Assembly: GCA_018985225.1 (NCBI GenBank)
Contig: JADGIF010000224.1
Span: 1-13,883 of the forward strand
Direction of reading: 5' to 3'
DNA length: 13,883 nt
Source: Amoeboradix gromovi
Lineage: Eukaryota > Sanchytriomycota > Sanchytriomycetes > Sanchytriales > Sanchytriaceae
Positions 1-7,908 of this stretch are shown piece by piece. Position numbers and translations under genes: made by a program. Every line of letters starts with the position of its first letter. Within the stretch, counting starts at the first letter, position 1. The notes beneath the pieces were generated by a model. It made no database searches. It was not told the origin of the DNA and saw nothing but the letters and a program-made list of their open reading frames with translations.

Positions 1-130
1 GAAGAATGGATTTTGTATCGACTTGTGATTTCTTTTGATTTGACATATTCTGGATTATGAGTTTTTGTTCCATTTACCATTGACAATGAAGGAAGAGTAT
101 CGGGATTTTATACCTTTGGAAATGTTCTAG
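1..130 (+). CDS. possible 3' end of an upstream spliced gene (partial)
   Basis: A plus-strand frame enters from the left edge and is open to a TGA at 58-60. A second frame is open to the TAG at 128-130 and reads FLFHLPLTMKEEYRDF before its last residues. A 37-nt GT-AG segment (25-61) would join the two in phase and includes a TTGAC branch-like motif. The peptide is too short to recognise, and the intron is longer than the three firm ones in this window. It could equally be noncoding upstream sequence of the calcineurin gene. Confidence 0.2.
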
Positions 131-216
131 AAAAGAGTTGATTGGTAAATATTTATTTATTTTTTCGTCTAATCATGATAATTAATTAATTCCAATAAAA
201 TTAAAAGCTGTCCCAA

Positions 217-1674
217 ATGCAAATCCTTGAAACAATCTACTCGATGAATCGTGCCGTAGAAACAGTTGATGCGCCTTATTTATTCACACCAACTAATGAA
301 CAACTTGGGTTTCCTGATACAATATTGGACGGCAATGGCGAGGTTATAATAGATAAGAACTTGAGCATCTCACTTGACTTTTTAAAAGATTTCTTCTTTC
401 ATGAAGGTAGGTTAGCACCAGACCAAGCTCTTTACCTTATAAAACACGCTTCTGTTGTATTAGGTAAAGAGACTAACATTGTTAGCGTTGCGTCTCCTGT
501 AACCATATGTGGGGATATTCATGGTCAATACTACGACTTGATAAAATTGTTTGAAGTAGGTGGCAGCCCAGCTTCCACGCAGTACCTTTTTCTTGGGGAT
601 TACGTGGATCGTGGTTATTTTAGCATCGAATGTTTAATCTATTTATTTGCTTTAAAACTAACATACCCAAATTCAATGTTTATGCTACGCGGGAATCATG
701 AATGTAGACATTTAACTGAATACTTTACATTTAAACTAGAATGCACTCACAAATACAACGATGTAGTGTACGAAGCTTGCCTAGAAGCGTTTAACTCATT
801 GCCCCTTGCTGCTTTGGTAAATAAACAGTTTCTCTGTATACATGGTGGTATATCTCCGGAGCTCCATACTTTAGACGATCTAAAAGGGATAAATAGATTT
901 AGAGAACCGCCTACACATGGTTTGATGTGCGATTTGTTATGGAGTGATCCTTGTGAAGACTACGGTAGCGAAACCACTTCCGAGTTGTTTTTGCACAATC
1001 ATGTTCGTGGTTGCTCTTTTTTTTATACATTTAATGCTGTTCAACACTTTTTGGAGAAGAATAAACTGTTAAGTCTTATCAGGGCACATGAAGCCCAGGA
1101 CGCGGGTTACCGTATGTATAAAAGAAGTAAAACTACTGGTTTCCCTAGTCTAATAACTATATTTAGTGCTCCAAACTATCTGGATGTCTACAACAACAAG
1201 GCCGCAATATTGAAATATGAGAACAATCTAATGAATATCCGCCAATTCAACTGCTCCCCTCACCCTTACTGGTTACCCAACTTTATGGATGTATTCACTT
1301 GGTCGCTTCCTTTTGTTGGTGAGAAGTTGATGGATATGTTGGTCGCTGTTCTTAATACCTGCACTAAAGAAGAGCTAAATGATACTGAATCTCGTAGTTT
1401 ATTAATTAATGTAGCAATAGGAATGGATCCAGAAAGGAAACAAGTTATTAAAAACAAGATTTTGGCGATTGGTAAAATGTCAAAAATGTTCAACTTGCTG
1501 CGACAGGAATCAGAAGCTATTCATGAGCTAAAAGTTTTATCAGGAAAGAATCAGTTACCAGCTGGTTTGTTATCAAGTGGAACTGAAGGTTTAAAAACTG
1601 CTATTACTGGATTTGAGGAAGCTAAGTCAAGAGATCTGATGAACGAAAGAATGCCACCAACGCAAGAAGCGTAA
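217..1674 (+). CDS. calcineurin A, protein phosphatase 2B catalytic subunit
   Basis: A Ca2+/calmodulin-dependent serine/threonine phosphatase catalytic subunit of 485 aa, full length for the family. The metallophosphatase motifs are intact: GDIHG (99-103), GDYVDRG (127-133), RGNHE (158-162), HGG (209-211) and RAHE (289-292). The segment around 341-372 ([19 protein letters not shown] onward) matches the helix that binds calcineurin B. Residues about 405-430 form a basic amphipathic stretch matching the calmodulin-binding site. The C-terminus (about 463-485) carries ITGFEEAK and NERMPP, the autoinhibitory segment, so regulation by Ca2+/calmodulin should be preserved. The start is the first ATG in an open frame; a second ATG lies at 244. 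The matching B subunit is not in this window. No intron is needed. The next gene starts 48 bp downstream on the same strand. Identification rests on motifs and is very secure. Confidence 0.97.
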   Translation: MQILETIYSMNRAVETVDAPYLFTPTNEQLGFPDTILDGNGEVIIDKNLSISLDFLKDFFFHEGRLAPDQALYLIKHASVVLGKETNIVSVASPVTICGDIHGQYYDLIKLFEVGGSPASTQYLFLGDYVDRGYFSIECLIYLFALKLTYPNSMFMLRGNHECRHLTEYFTFKLECTHKYNDVVYEACLEAFNSLPLAALVNKQFLCIHGGISPELHTLDDLKGINRFREPPTHGLMCDLLWSDPCEDYGSETTSELFLHNHVRGCSFFYTFNAVQHFLEKNKLLSLIRAHEAQDAGYRMYKRSKTTGFPSLITIFSAPNYLDVYNNKAAILKYENNLMNIRQFNCSPHPYWLPNFMDVFTWSLPFVGEKLMDMLVAVLNTCTKEELNDTESRSLLINVAIGMDPERKQVIKNKILAIGKMSKMFNLLRQESEAIHELKVLSGKNQLPAGLLSSGTEGLKTAITGFEEAKSRDLMNERMPPTQEA

Positions 1675-1722
1675 TAATCAATAAATTGGTCTCATCTAAC
1701 TTGCTTGTGTATTTTTGAAACT

Positions 1723-3430
1723 ATGAGTTCTCTATTTGCTTGTGGTCCTTCTAATTTATTTCATACTTTGAACCAATTATGCCCTTGCTTATTGGTTCAC
1801 GAATTTTGCAGCATACAAGATACTGTTTATTGCAGAAATTGCTTCAAGAAATTTGTGTTGCTACCGATACCGAGATGTACAAATTTGATTCATGTGTTTA
1901 ACGTATCCATGAATAATGATACCATATCGATAGAATGCACCGAGTGCCTGAAGTCTACCTTTATTGCAGTCACTATGCCACTAATTAGTCCAATTTATGT
2001 AAAGAATATGGAAAAACAAAGCAAAAGCACTTTAAAAAGATGCTTAATGAATGCATTGGATGATGAATCGAGACCGTTGAATCACGACAAAGTTACCAAG
2101 AAGATCAAAACGCCTATTTTAAATGAATTGCTTCTAATGATAGGATATTCGTTTGACCACAAATCAAATAGTTACATCTTAGAGCATGTATGGCACGATA
2201 CCTGCTCGACCTTAATTACATACCTAGATTTGGCAGAACTCGGAAATGTGGCTGTTATTATGGGCATATCGTACTTCGTTGACGGACTAGGATTAACTTA
2301 TGAGAAGTATAGAGATCTTCCCTTGACTGATTACTGCCATGAATCCGTAGCGCCTGCATACAAAGAACTTGGCTGCATCGATTTTAAAGATGATTTGATA
2401 GTCTTTGCTTTCCGTAAGGCGCTCGCAAATACAAAAGATTTGATAAAATACACAACATTGTTGAACACTATATCCCTGGGTAGAAAATCTGATGAACTTA
2501 TGCTAACATATTACAACTATAAGAAATATGTGGACGCATTTAACTACTTTGGAACTTCTAATTCAAATGAGCAGGATTCTTTTTATATCGGTTTGTACAG
2601 AATTAAAACATCAGACAACCCTGAGTACGCTCTAACTGCAAAAAAGCAACTGCAAGTTATAGGTGAATACATTCAGAGCGAGATTATATTACAAATGTGC
2701 ATGTCTAGTGACTTGCTAACTGGTCTTGGCAATAGTGGAGTAAGTTGTCATTTAAATGCATGCTTGCAATGCCTAGCTCATATAGAGCCATTTAGAACGA
2801 CTTTAAACATTGCGAATAATACATTATCGGTTTTACTGAGTGATTTGTTTTCCGAAATGAGCAACAAGTCATATGTATTCCCTAACCAGGAACTAATAAA
2901 GATACTTTTTGGAGCAGCACAACAGCAAGATGCTAGTGAATGCATGGAGAAAATTATAGATCAAATAGGCACCGAAGTTTGTGAGGATATATTTGGGTAT
3001 AAAATAAACAACGAAATAGAATACATTTACAGACTTGATGTTACCCAACCAATACTTAGTGTTATTGAAAACAAACTGACAAAATTCCCAAATGTTTTAT
3101 TGATTCAGATAAATGTACTTTTCGCTAATGCAGAGATTATACATGCAGAACAATGAAATAAAAAAGAATGACTTGGCCATATTGCTACCAAAAGAGCTGA
3201 AATTTTTAGAATACCCACTCGCGTACAGCCTAAAAGGAATATTCAACCATTCCGGAGGTTCTCGGGGCGGACATTACTGGCTTGAAGTGTACTCGAACGA
3301 TCAATGGTTGAAGTGCAATGACAGTCTAGTTGAAACCAGTGATTTTGATATCGATTTGCCAGCTAGTTCAGCTACTTGTCTCGTTTACGCTATAGATGGA
3401 GTTTTTAAATCCTATAAAAGCGAGAAATAA
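1723..3430 (+). CDS. ubiquitin-specific protease (USP/UCH family), divergent, two exons
   Basis: A cysteine deubiquitinase encoded by exons 1723-3114 and 3134-3430, giving 562 aa. The two pieces lie in different frames; removing the 19-nt intron 3115-3133 joins them at a codon boundary and restores the family pattern ending LLIQINRLYMQ. The Cys box is GLGNSGVSCHLNACLQCL, with C342 as nucleophile and the oxyanion-hole Asn (N337) kept, although the usual NTCY is VSCH. QQDASE (401-406) is the Gln-Gln-Asp box. GGHYW places the catalytic His at 511 and the third residue is N526 or D527, so the triad looks complete. The N-terminal 330 residues hold scattered Cys pairs (CPC, CRNC, CTEC) and a helical stretch before the Cys box, vaguely like the Ubp2/USP25/28 group; that assignment is weak. 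The start is the first ATG; the frame extends a few codons upstream without one. The 3' end converges on the zinc-finger gene 16 bp away. Confidence 0.86.
3115..3133 (+). other. 19-nt spliceosomal intron (phase 0) in the USP gene
   Basis: The sequence GTACTTTTCGCTAATGCAG starts with GT, ends with AG, and carries a CTAAT branch-like motif whose second A is position 14. Its removal shifts the frame by one and links the Cys box half of the protease to the His box half without losing a residue. If retained, the frame stops at 3154-3156. Confidence 0.88.
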
Positions 3431-3446
3431 ATAATTGCTTCATTTA

Positions 3447-3902
3447 TTAAATAAATACATCTTCTATTCCGTCAAATAAGATATCTAGTGCAGTAAACCA
3501 CCGTGACTGTGGGCGAGAATATTCTGTTGGGGATTCAACTTCTAACTGATTGTCAAAAAGTAACATGTCTATGGGGTCGCCAGAGTGAACGGATTTGATG
3601 TGCCGACTGAGGTTATATCTGTGCTTGTATTTAGAACCGCAAATCTTACACTCGAAGTTTTTGACGTCAAAATGACTCTTTAAATGTGTTTTTAATCTGT
3701 ACCTGTTACTGGTCATATAATCACAATTACCGTAGAGGCATTTCGGTTTTATTCCATGCTGGGTATGTACGGATATAGCATGTCTATAAATGTCATCTTC
3801 TGTACCAGCTATGAAGCTGCAGTTCTTCCACTCACATCTTTGCATCGAATCAGAATATGACTGAGTATCTGCTTCCTCAGCTTTAAGTATATATTCGGCC
3901 AT
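3447..3902 (-). CDS. three-finger C2H2 zinc-finger protein
   Basis: A small protein of 151 aa with three consecutive C2H2 fingers. Finger 1 uses C23, C28, H41 and H46; finger 2 C55, C60, H73 and H77; finger 3 C85, C88, H101 and H106. The spacing is C-x4-C-x12-H-x4-H, C-x4-C-x12-H-x3-H and C-x2-C-x12-H-x4-H. Such proteins usually bind DNA or RNA in the nucleus; the target is unknown. The link between fingers 2 and 3 (HFDVKNFEC) roughly resembles the canonical TGEKP linker in length. The first in-frame ATG (at 3902) is chosen; the frame runs about ten codons upstream to a GTG without another ATG before a stop. Outside the fingers, the acidic C-terminal tail (about 110-151) has no motif I recognise. 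It lies 131 bp downstream of the PEP carboxylase stop, on the same strand. Confidence 0.8.
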   Translation of the reverse strand: MAEYILKAEEADTQSYSDSMQRCEWKNCSFIAGTEDDIYRHAISVHTQHGIKPKCLYGNCDYMTSNRYRLKTHLKSHFDVKNFECKICGSKYKHRYNLSRHIKSVHSGDPIDMLLFDNQLEVESPTEYSRPQSRWFTALDILFDGIEDVFI

Positions 3903-4033
3903 ACCCACTTGAAAATCAGACAAGCGTGACACAATATGGCATTATACACTGAGGGGATATGGTCTCACATGTTGTAATAGTGCAATTGCATAGCCCAAAT
4001 TTAGAAGAAAGAACGTGTGTTTACTAATATTTG

Positions 4034-6950
4034 TCATCCCGTATTTCCCATTCCACTGGCTATACCCTGAATCGTAATTATCATCGCATCATTTGTCGCC
4101 ACATCGATATCTACCGATTGTCTTAATTTCTTTAATAATCCAACCTGCATCACATTCAATGGATCCACAAAGCCCAATCTACTATCAATCATTCTTTTTG
4201 TCACCAATTCTTTTTCCAGCAGTATCTTTTGATCTGCTACTTTCAGAATCAAATCCGTGCAATTCTTCATTTCGCTTCTGAACTTGATCCCATATTCTAG
4301 ATGATCTGGTGCTAGAGTGTCATATAATTCTGAGATTGGAAAGGACGCCTTTGATAATACCATTTGAATCAAATCAATCGTGGTTTTAAAGAATGGCCAA
4401 TTTTGATGCATCTCGCGTAATAACTCGAAGTTGCCAGCGTCAATCTCACTTTGCAATGCAGGAGCTATTCCAAGCCACACAGGCAACTGCAATCTTGATT
4501 GAGTGAAACTAAATACCCACGGAATGGCTCTTAACGATTCGATTGTAAATGCATTTTTTCTCTTGCTTGGTCTGCTACCAATATTTAGTCCGCTTATCTC
4601 ATGAAATGGAGTTGCTCTTTGCAGATAGTCCACAAACTGAGCATCCTTGTGTACTATGCGTCTAAAGTGTGTGCAACTAATCTCGCTCATTCTTTCCAAG
4701 CAAGCAGACCATTCAGGTTTCACATTTTCGCCATTTCGTAGCGAATGAAGTAATACCGAGGATCCGTATCTCTCTAATGATTGCTCAGCTGTAGCTTTAG
4801 TACCAAAATGGTTGTCGATAATCTCACCTTGAATCGTGACTCTTATCTGTCCTCTCACGCTTCCAGCTGGTTGCGACAATATTGCAGCATATTGAGAACC
4901 ACCACCTCTAGCAACGCTTCCTATGTTAGCTATAAATACCGCCCCTACCATGGAATGCTGTTAGATTAACTTTGAAATCATCAGCAACTTGAACCAACCT
5001 GATCTGAGCCTTGTACAATTCCCATGCAGATGTAAGTCTACCTGCATCTTTTGCACTATCGCTATATCCTAACATCACCTCGATTCTGTTATCATTGTAC
5101 AACACATACTGCAAGATACTGGCAGGTAAGCTTAAAATATCAAAAACAGTTTTATGACTAATTTCCAAATCCTTTCTAGTCTCAAATAATGGAACAATAT
5201 GTAATAGCACATCAACATTGCATGCCTTTTGCAATAAAGCTACTTCTAAAATATCAGAAGCACTCGTAGCCATCGAAATTACATACGCACCAAAACATTC
5301 AGACTTAGATTCCTGAGCAATCATCCTAAACGTGTCAATCACCTCTATCACTTCAGCACTTGCTTTTGGGTCGTTCTTGGGCCACTTTTCTGAGAACAAT
5401 GGTCTTTTACTGTTAAGGTTTGAAACTAACCACTGCACTTTGGTTTCCTCAGTCCAGTCGTTATAAGATGTCTCCGTATCACCCAAATAACGAACAACAG
5501 CATCTAAAACGTCGCTGTGTCTAGTGCTTTCTTGCCTAATGTCCAATTTGACTAAACTGATTCCAAACGCAGGGATTCTTCGCAGAATGTCTTTTAGTCT
5601 TCCATTCGCAATAATGTACTGGTTAGTGTCCATCAATGACTTGTAAATGGCTTCTAATGGTTCTGATATCTCAGATGCGTTCTTAACAATGTACTTTGGC
5701 GGCGCACCAACAGCTCCATCGCCTGTAGCTTGCAGTTCACCATTAGGGCTGTTAATATTGCCTTTTTCCATAACGCAATCGGCATAGTATAGCTCAGTCT
5801 GCTTTAACCTCTCTCGTAACTGTGACAATAATATTCGATATGGCTCATCACTAGGAATAACTCCCTTGGGAAACGCCAAGTGCAACGACTTGCCCGATGA
5901 CGCAATAGTTAAGGTATTTACGCTTTTGAGATGCTCTAGGAACTCTTTAGTACATTCTGTTGTAGATAATTCAAACAACAGCTTGTCAATTTCTTCATAA
6001 AACAAATGAGCGGCTCTCCATTTGGATAAGTACAAGATGCGTTTAGTAACTTCAGCAGTAGCAAATGGGTTTCCATCTCTATCTCCACCAGTCCATGATC
6101 CAAACTCAAAAATACTGTGGTTATGAGGTAACGGGGACATCCCATGCTGAGATAACACATCGTCGAGCTCATTCATATGAGATGGAAGCGCTTCCCATAA
6201 TGTACTTTCTATAACATTTAGACCATATCTAGCTTCGTCTTCAACTGTTGGTTTGTTTCTACGAACAGTATTAGATTCCCAAGCCGAAATGACTTCCCTT
6301 TCAATTCCCTGGTTAATTTCCCTAATTTCAAAAGGAGTTAGTATGCAAGTATCTCTTTTTAATAAGAGTTTTGCAATCTCGCTATATTTCTCAAGCATTG
6401 TTCGTCTACTGGCCTGTGTAGGATGGGAAGTAATGGTCAAGGACACTTTCTGTCTGGAAAGCATGTCATGTATATCACTCTTTTTCGTTCCTTGTGCTAA
6501 TAATGTGTCTATAGCATCCTTGAATGTGTGCTTAAAAAGAATGTCGTTCTTGCTTCTTTTGTACCCTCGCCATCTACAAATACGTAAGTGCCTCTCAGCG
6601 ACTTCTGCCAACACCAAATATTCGTGAAATAGTCTAGCACCTTTGACAACTTGATCAATTGGCAAAGATTGCAAAACTTGCAGAGTTGTGTCAAACTTAA
6701 GTTCATTCTTTGAAGCAGATTTGATCAAATGCTGGAATTCTTTCGGTGCTAATTTCTCTAGAATAGTAGCAAATCTAGAAATTTCAGCTTGAAGTGGAGA
6801 GATAAAATCAATGGAATCCTCCATTTTCTTCAAGGAGGTTATCCAAACCAGATTTAACAAGAATGAAATTCTTGTGAATTTTTTGAAAATAAAAACCAAA
6901 TGAGTTGCAAACAATCTTCTGAATGTATAGTGTTTTACGTCATCGAGCAT
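4034..6950 (-). CDS. phosphoenolpyruvate carboxylase, two exons
   Basis: Catalyses PEP + bicarbonate to oxaloacetate + phosphate, the anaplerotic dark CO2 fixation also known from Plasmodium. Exons are complement(4940-6950) and complement(4034-4920), giving 965 aa from the upstream ATG, or 923 aa from the in-frame ATG at 6824. Motifs (965-aa numbering) are SHPTQ with catalytic H176, FGSWTGGDRDGNPF (283-296), LDIRQES (469-475), LGYSDSAKDAG (about 627-637), the glycine-rich loop FHGRGGSVARGGG (666-678), and the invariant C-terminal NTG in GIASGMGNTG. The intron falls inside the HGRGG codon run, and splicing exactly restores it. Family homology begins near residue 48, so the first 42 residues (basic, Phe/Leu-rich) are either a targeting extension or untranslated; the ATG at 6824 is a strong alternative start. 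I see no plant-type N-terminal phosphorylation motif. Bacterial enzymes are near 880 aa, so this one has modest insertions. Confidence 0.96.
4921..4939 (-). other. 19-nt spliceosomal intron (phase 1) in the PEP carboxylase gene
   Basis: On the minus strand it reads GTATTTATAGCTAACATAG: GT, a CTAAC branch-like motif with its second A at position 14, and AG. Splicing rebuilds the Gly codon of HGRGG and continues into SVARGGG. If it is retained, the TAA inside the branch motif is read as an in-frame stop. Confidence 0.93.
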
Positions 6951-7308
6951 GTCATGTTTTCGGTTTTAAAGCCGTTATTTTTTAGTTTGCTAGCACATAT
7001 TAATTGAATTGAACATTGCCGTACGAAGCATTCACATTATTCTTGAAAAGTATACATAGACTCTTAAAGCTGTCGCCATAATTCTCTTTCAAGTTCATAT
7101 TTCCAAAAATCAAGAATTTCCACAGAGTAACCAACAAACACCTTGCATCTGATGGTAAGAAAGCATGAAGGGTTGTTCAATGATTATACAACTATAGAAA
7201 GATATGAATTAGAGGTAGAGTTCATGAAATCACTACACTTGATTTTCTTTGTTTAAAATCGATTACCTAGCATCCGCTTTGTATAATAAACAGTATGAAA
7301 TAAATTTA
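6951..7308. other. intergenic stretch upstream of PEP carboxylase with one weak ORF
   Basis: AT-rich sequence that should contain the PEP carboxylase promoter (minus strand). The only coding candidate I can point to is the small plus-strand ORF at 7152-7303, listed separately. Short open stretches exist on the plus strand around 7010-7140, but none is recognisable or linked by a convincing intron. I see no tRNA or other RNA gene. Confidence 0.4.
7152..7303 (+). CDS. possible small two-exon gene, 43 aa
   Basis: The ATG at 7152 opens a frame with natural-looking codons (peptide begins MVRKHEGLFNDYTTIERYEL). It meets TAA at 7254, but that stop lies in a 20-nt GT-AG segment, 7251-7270, with a TTAC branch-like motif in nearly the same position as in the firm introns. 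Splicing would add HPLCIINSMK and end at 7303, 5 bp before the stop of a minus-strand candidate, the same tail-to-tail geometry as the certain gene pairs here. ELEVEFMKSL recalls the start of Mediator subunit 31, but the rest of that domain is absent, so no function is assigned. It may be a chance ORF, or part of a gene with exons I missed. Confidence 0.25.
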
Positions 7309-7497
7309 TTATTTTCTTCCCAAGTGACCAGTTATTGCAAGCGCATCATTTCCTTCCTTTCTTGAAGCATGCATCAAGAATTTACTAGCAAGTCGGACCC
7401 ATTTCAAATGATGAAAGAATGAATACCTGTTTAGCTCAATTGGAAATGTACGGAAAAAGAACTTTGGTGATATAAAAGTCAGGTAATCGCGACACAT
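7309..7497 (-). CDS. possible last exon of a small unknown gene
   Basis: A minus-strand frame of 62 codons from an ATG at 7497 to TAA at 7309-7311. It has natural codon use, an aromatic/basic middle (FFHHLKWVRLASKFL) and the ending GNDALAITGHLGRK. The frame stays open upstream to about 7583. A second minus frame is open from about 7673 to 7484 (it includes FHFDIKFPKTILSFCQDL) and could be joined by a 20-nt GT-AG segment at 7524-7543, whose branch motif is poor. No ATG exists on the minus strand between 7497 and about 7900, so either the gene starts at 7497 or its start lies beyond an undetected intron. I do not recognise the family. The opposite strand also has open stretches, so strand assignment is tentative. 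Confidence 0.35.
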   Translation of the reverse strand: MCRDYLTFISPKFFFRTFPIELNRYSFFHHLKWVRLASKFLMHASRKEGNDALAITGHLGRK

Positions 7498-7908
7498 GTT
7501 TTGATAAACTGAAGTCGATAGGTCTTTTTTACAACTGACGCACCGAGATCCTGGCAGAAAGACAAGATGGTTTTTGGGAATTTAATGTCAAAGTGAAAGG
7601 ACGTGATAAAAAGATAATTTACTATAATGTTGCTTGCTACAAGTAGAACAGAAACGGCAATGGTATTGCCTCAAACAGGAAACCAGTGTACACGCTTTGT
7701 AGAAACACAATAATCTTGCTGGTATCAGATTTTAGACGGAAAGAAGAAAAATTAGTAAACGGTTGTCGTCTAACACACAGGAGAAAATGGCCCACTTTAA
7801 CCTTAGCAGCCAATGTTTGAGACTTTTGTTTTAAGACTTTCGTCTGGTTCTTATGTGCGTCCCAAATGTTGAATCAGCGGAAACTAAACGATTAGCAAGA
7901 ATACATCC
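7498..7908. other. unassigned interval between the small ORF and the CGS-like gene
   Basis: No gene can be assigned with confidence. Both strands have open stretches of 25 to 60 codons without usable ATGs. On the plus strand a frame from about 7541 to the TAA at 7800 would need to lose a TAG near 7642 and use a 19-nt GT-AG segment (7762-7780, containing CTAAC). On the minus strand there is the segment described with 7309-7497. Bases 7884-7904 on the minus strand look like a 21-nt intron (GTATTCTTGCTAATCGTTTAG) just after the CGS-like stop codon. It may hold a multi-exon gene that needs transcript data to resolve. Confidence 0.35.

Noticed and set aside
177-192. The ATTAATTAATTAATT run upstream of calcineurin as an origin or special palindrome.
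   Set aside because: Simple AT repeats are expected by chance in spacers of this composition.
1266-1493. Minus-strand ORF inside calcineurin.
   Set aside because: It is antisense to the conserved calcineurin B-binding and calmodulin-binding region and has no recognisable content.
4921-4939. Frameshift or pseudogene in PEPC, USP and peroxiredoxin.
   Set aside because: In all three cases removing a 19-nt GT-AG segment restores conserved family sequence exactly, which a random lesion would not do.
7152-7300. Mediator subunit 31 (Soh1) from ELEVEFMKSL and a nearby frame reading YLASALYNKQYE.
   Set aside because: The second piece is in a different frame with no AG acceptor before it, and the conserved NYLKYL and YP-C-L part of the domain is absent.
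7501-7740. FYVE-like zinc finger on the minus strand (RQYHCRFCSTC, then CVSCKK).
   Set aside because: In-frame stops separate the two halves, no AG acceptor lies between them in a suitable place, and the spacing of Cys residues does not fit the FYVE pattern.
7673-7908. Extension of the small minus-strand gene to an ATG at 7912 or 7906 through the intron-like 21-mer.
   Set aside because: After splicing, the frame from 7912 meets TGA within a few codons, and the G of the ATG at 7906 is itself the first base of the donor.
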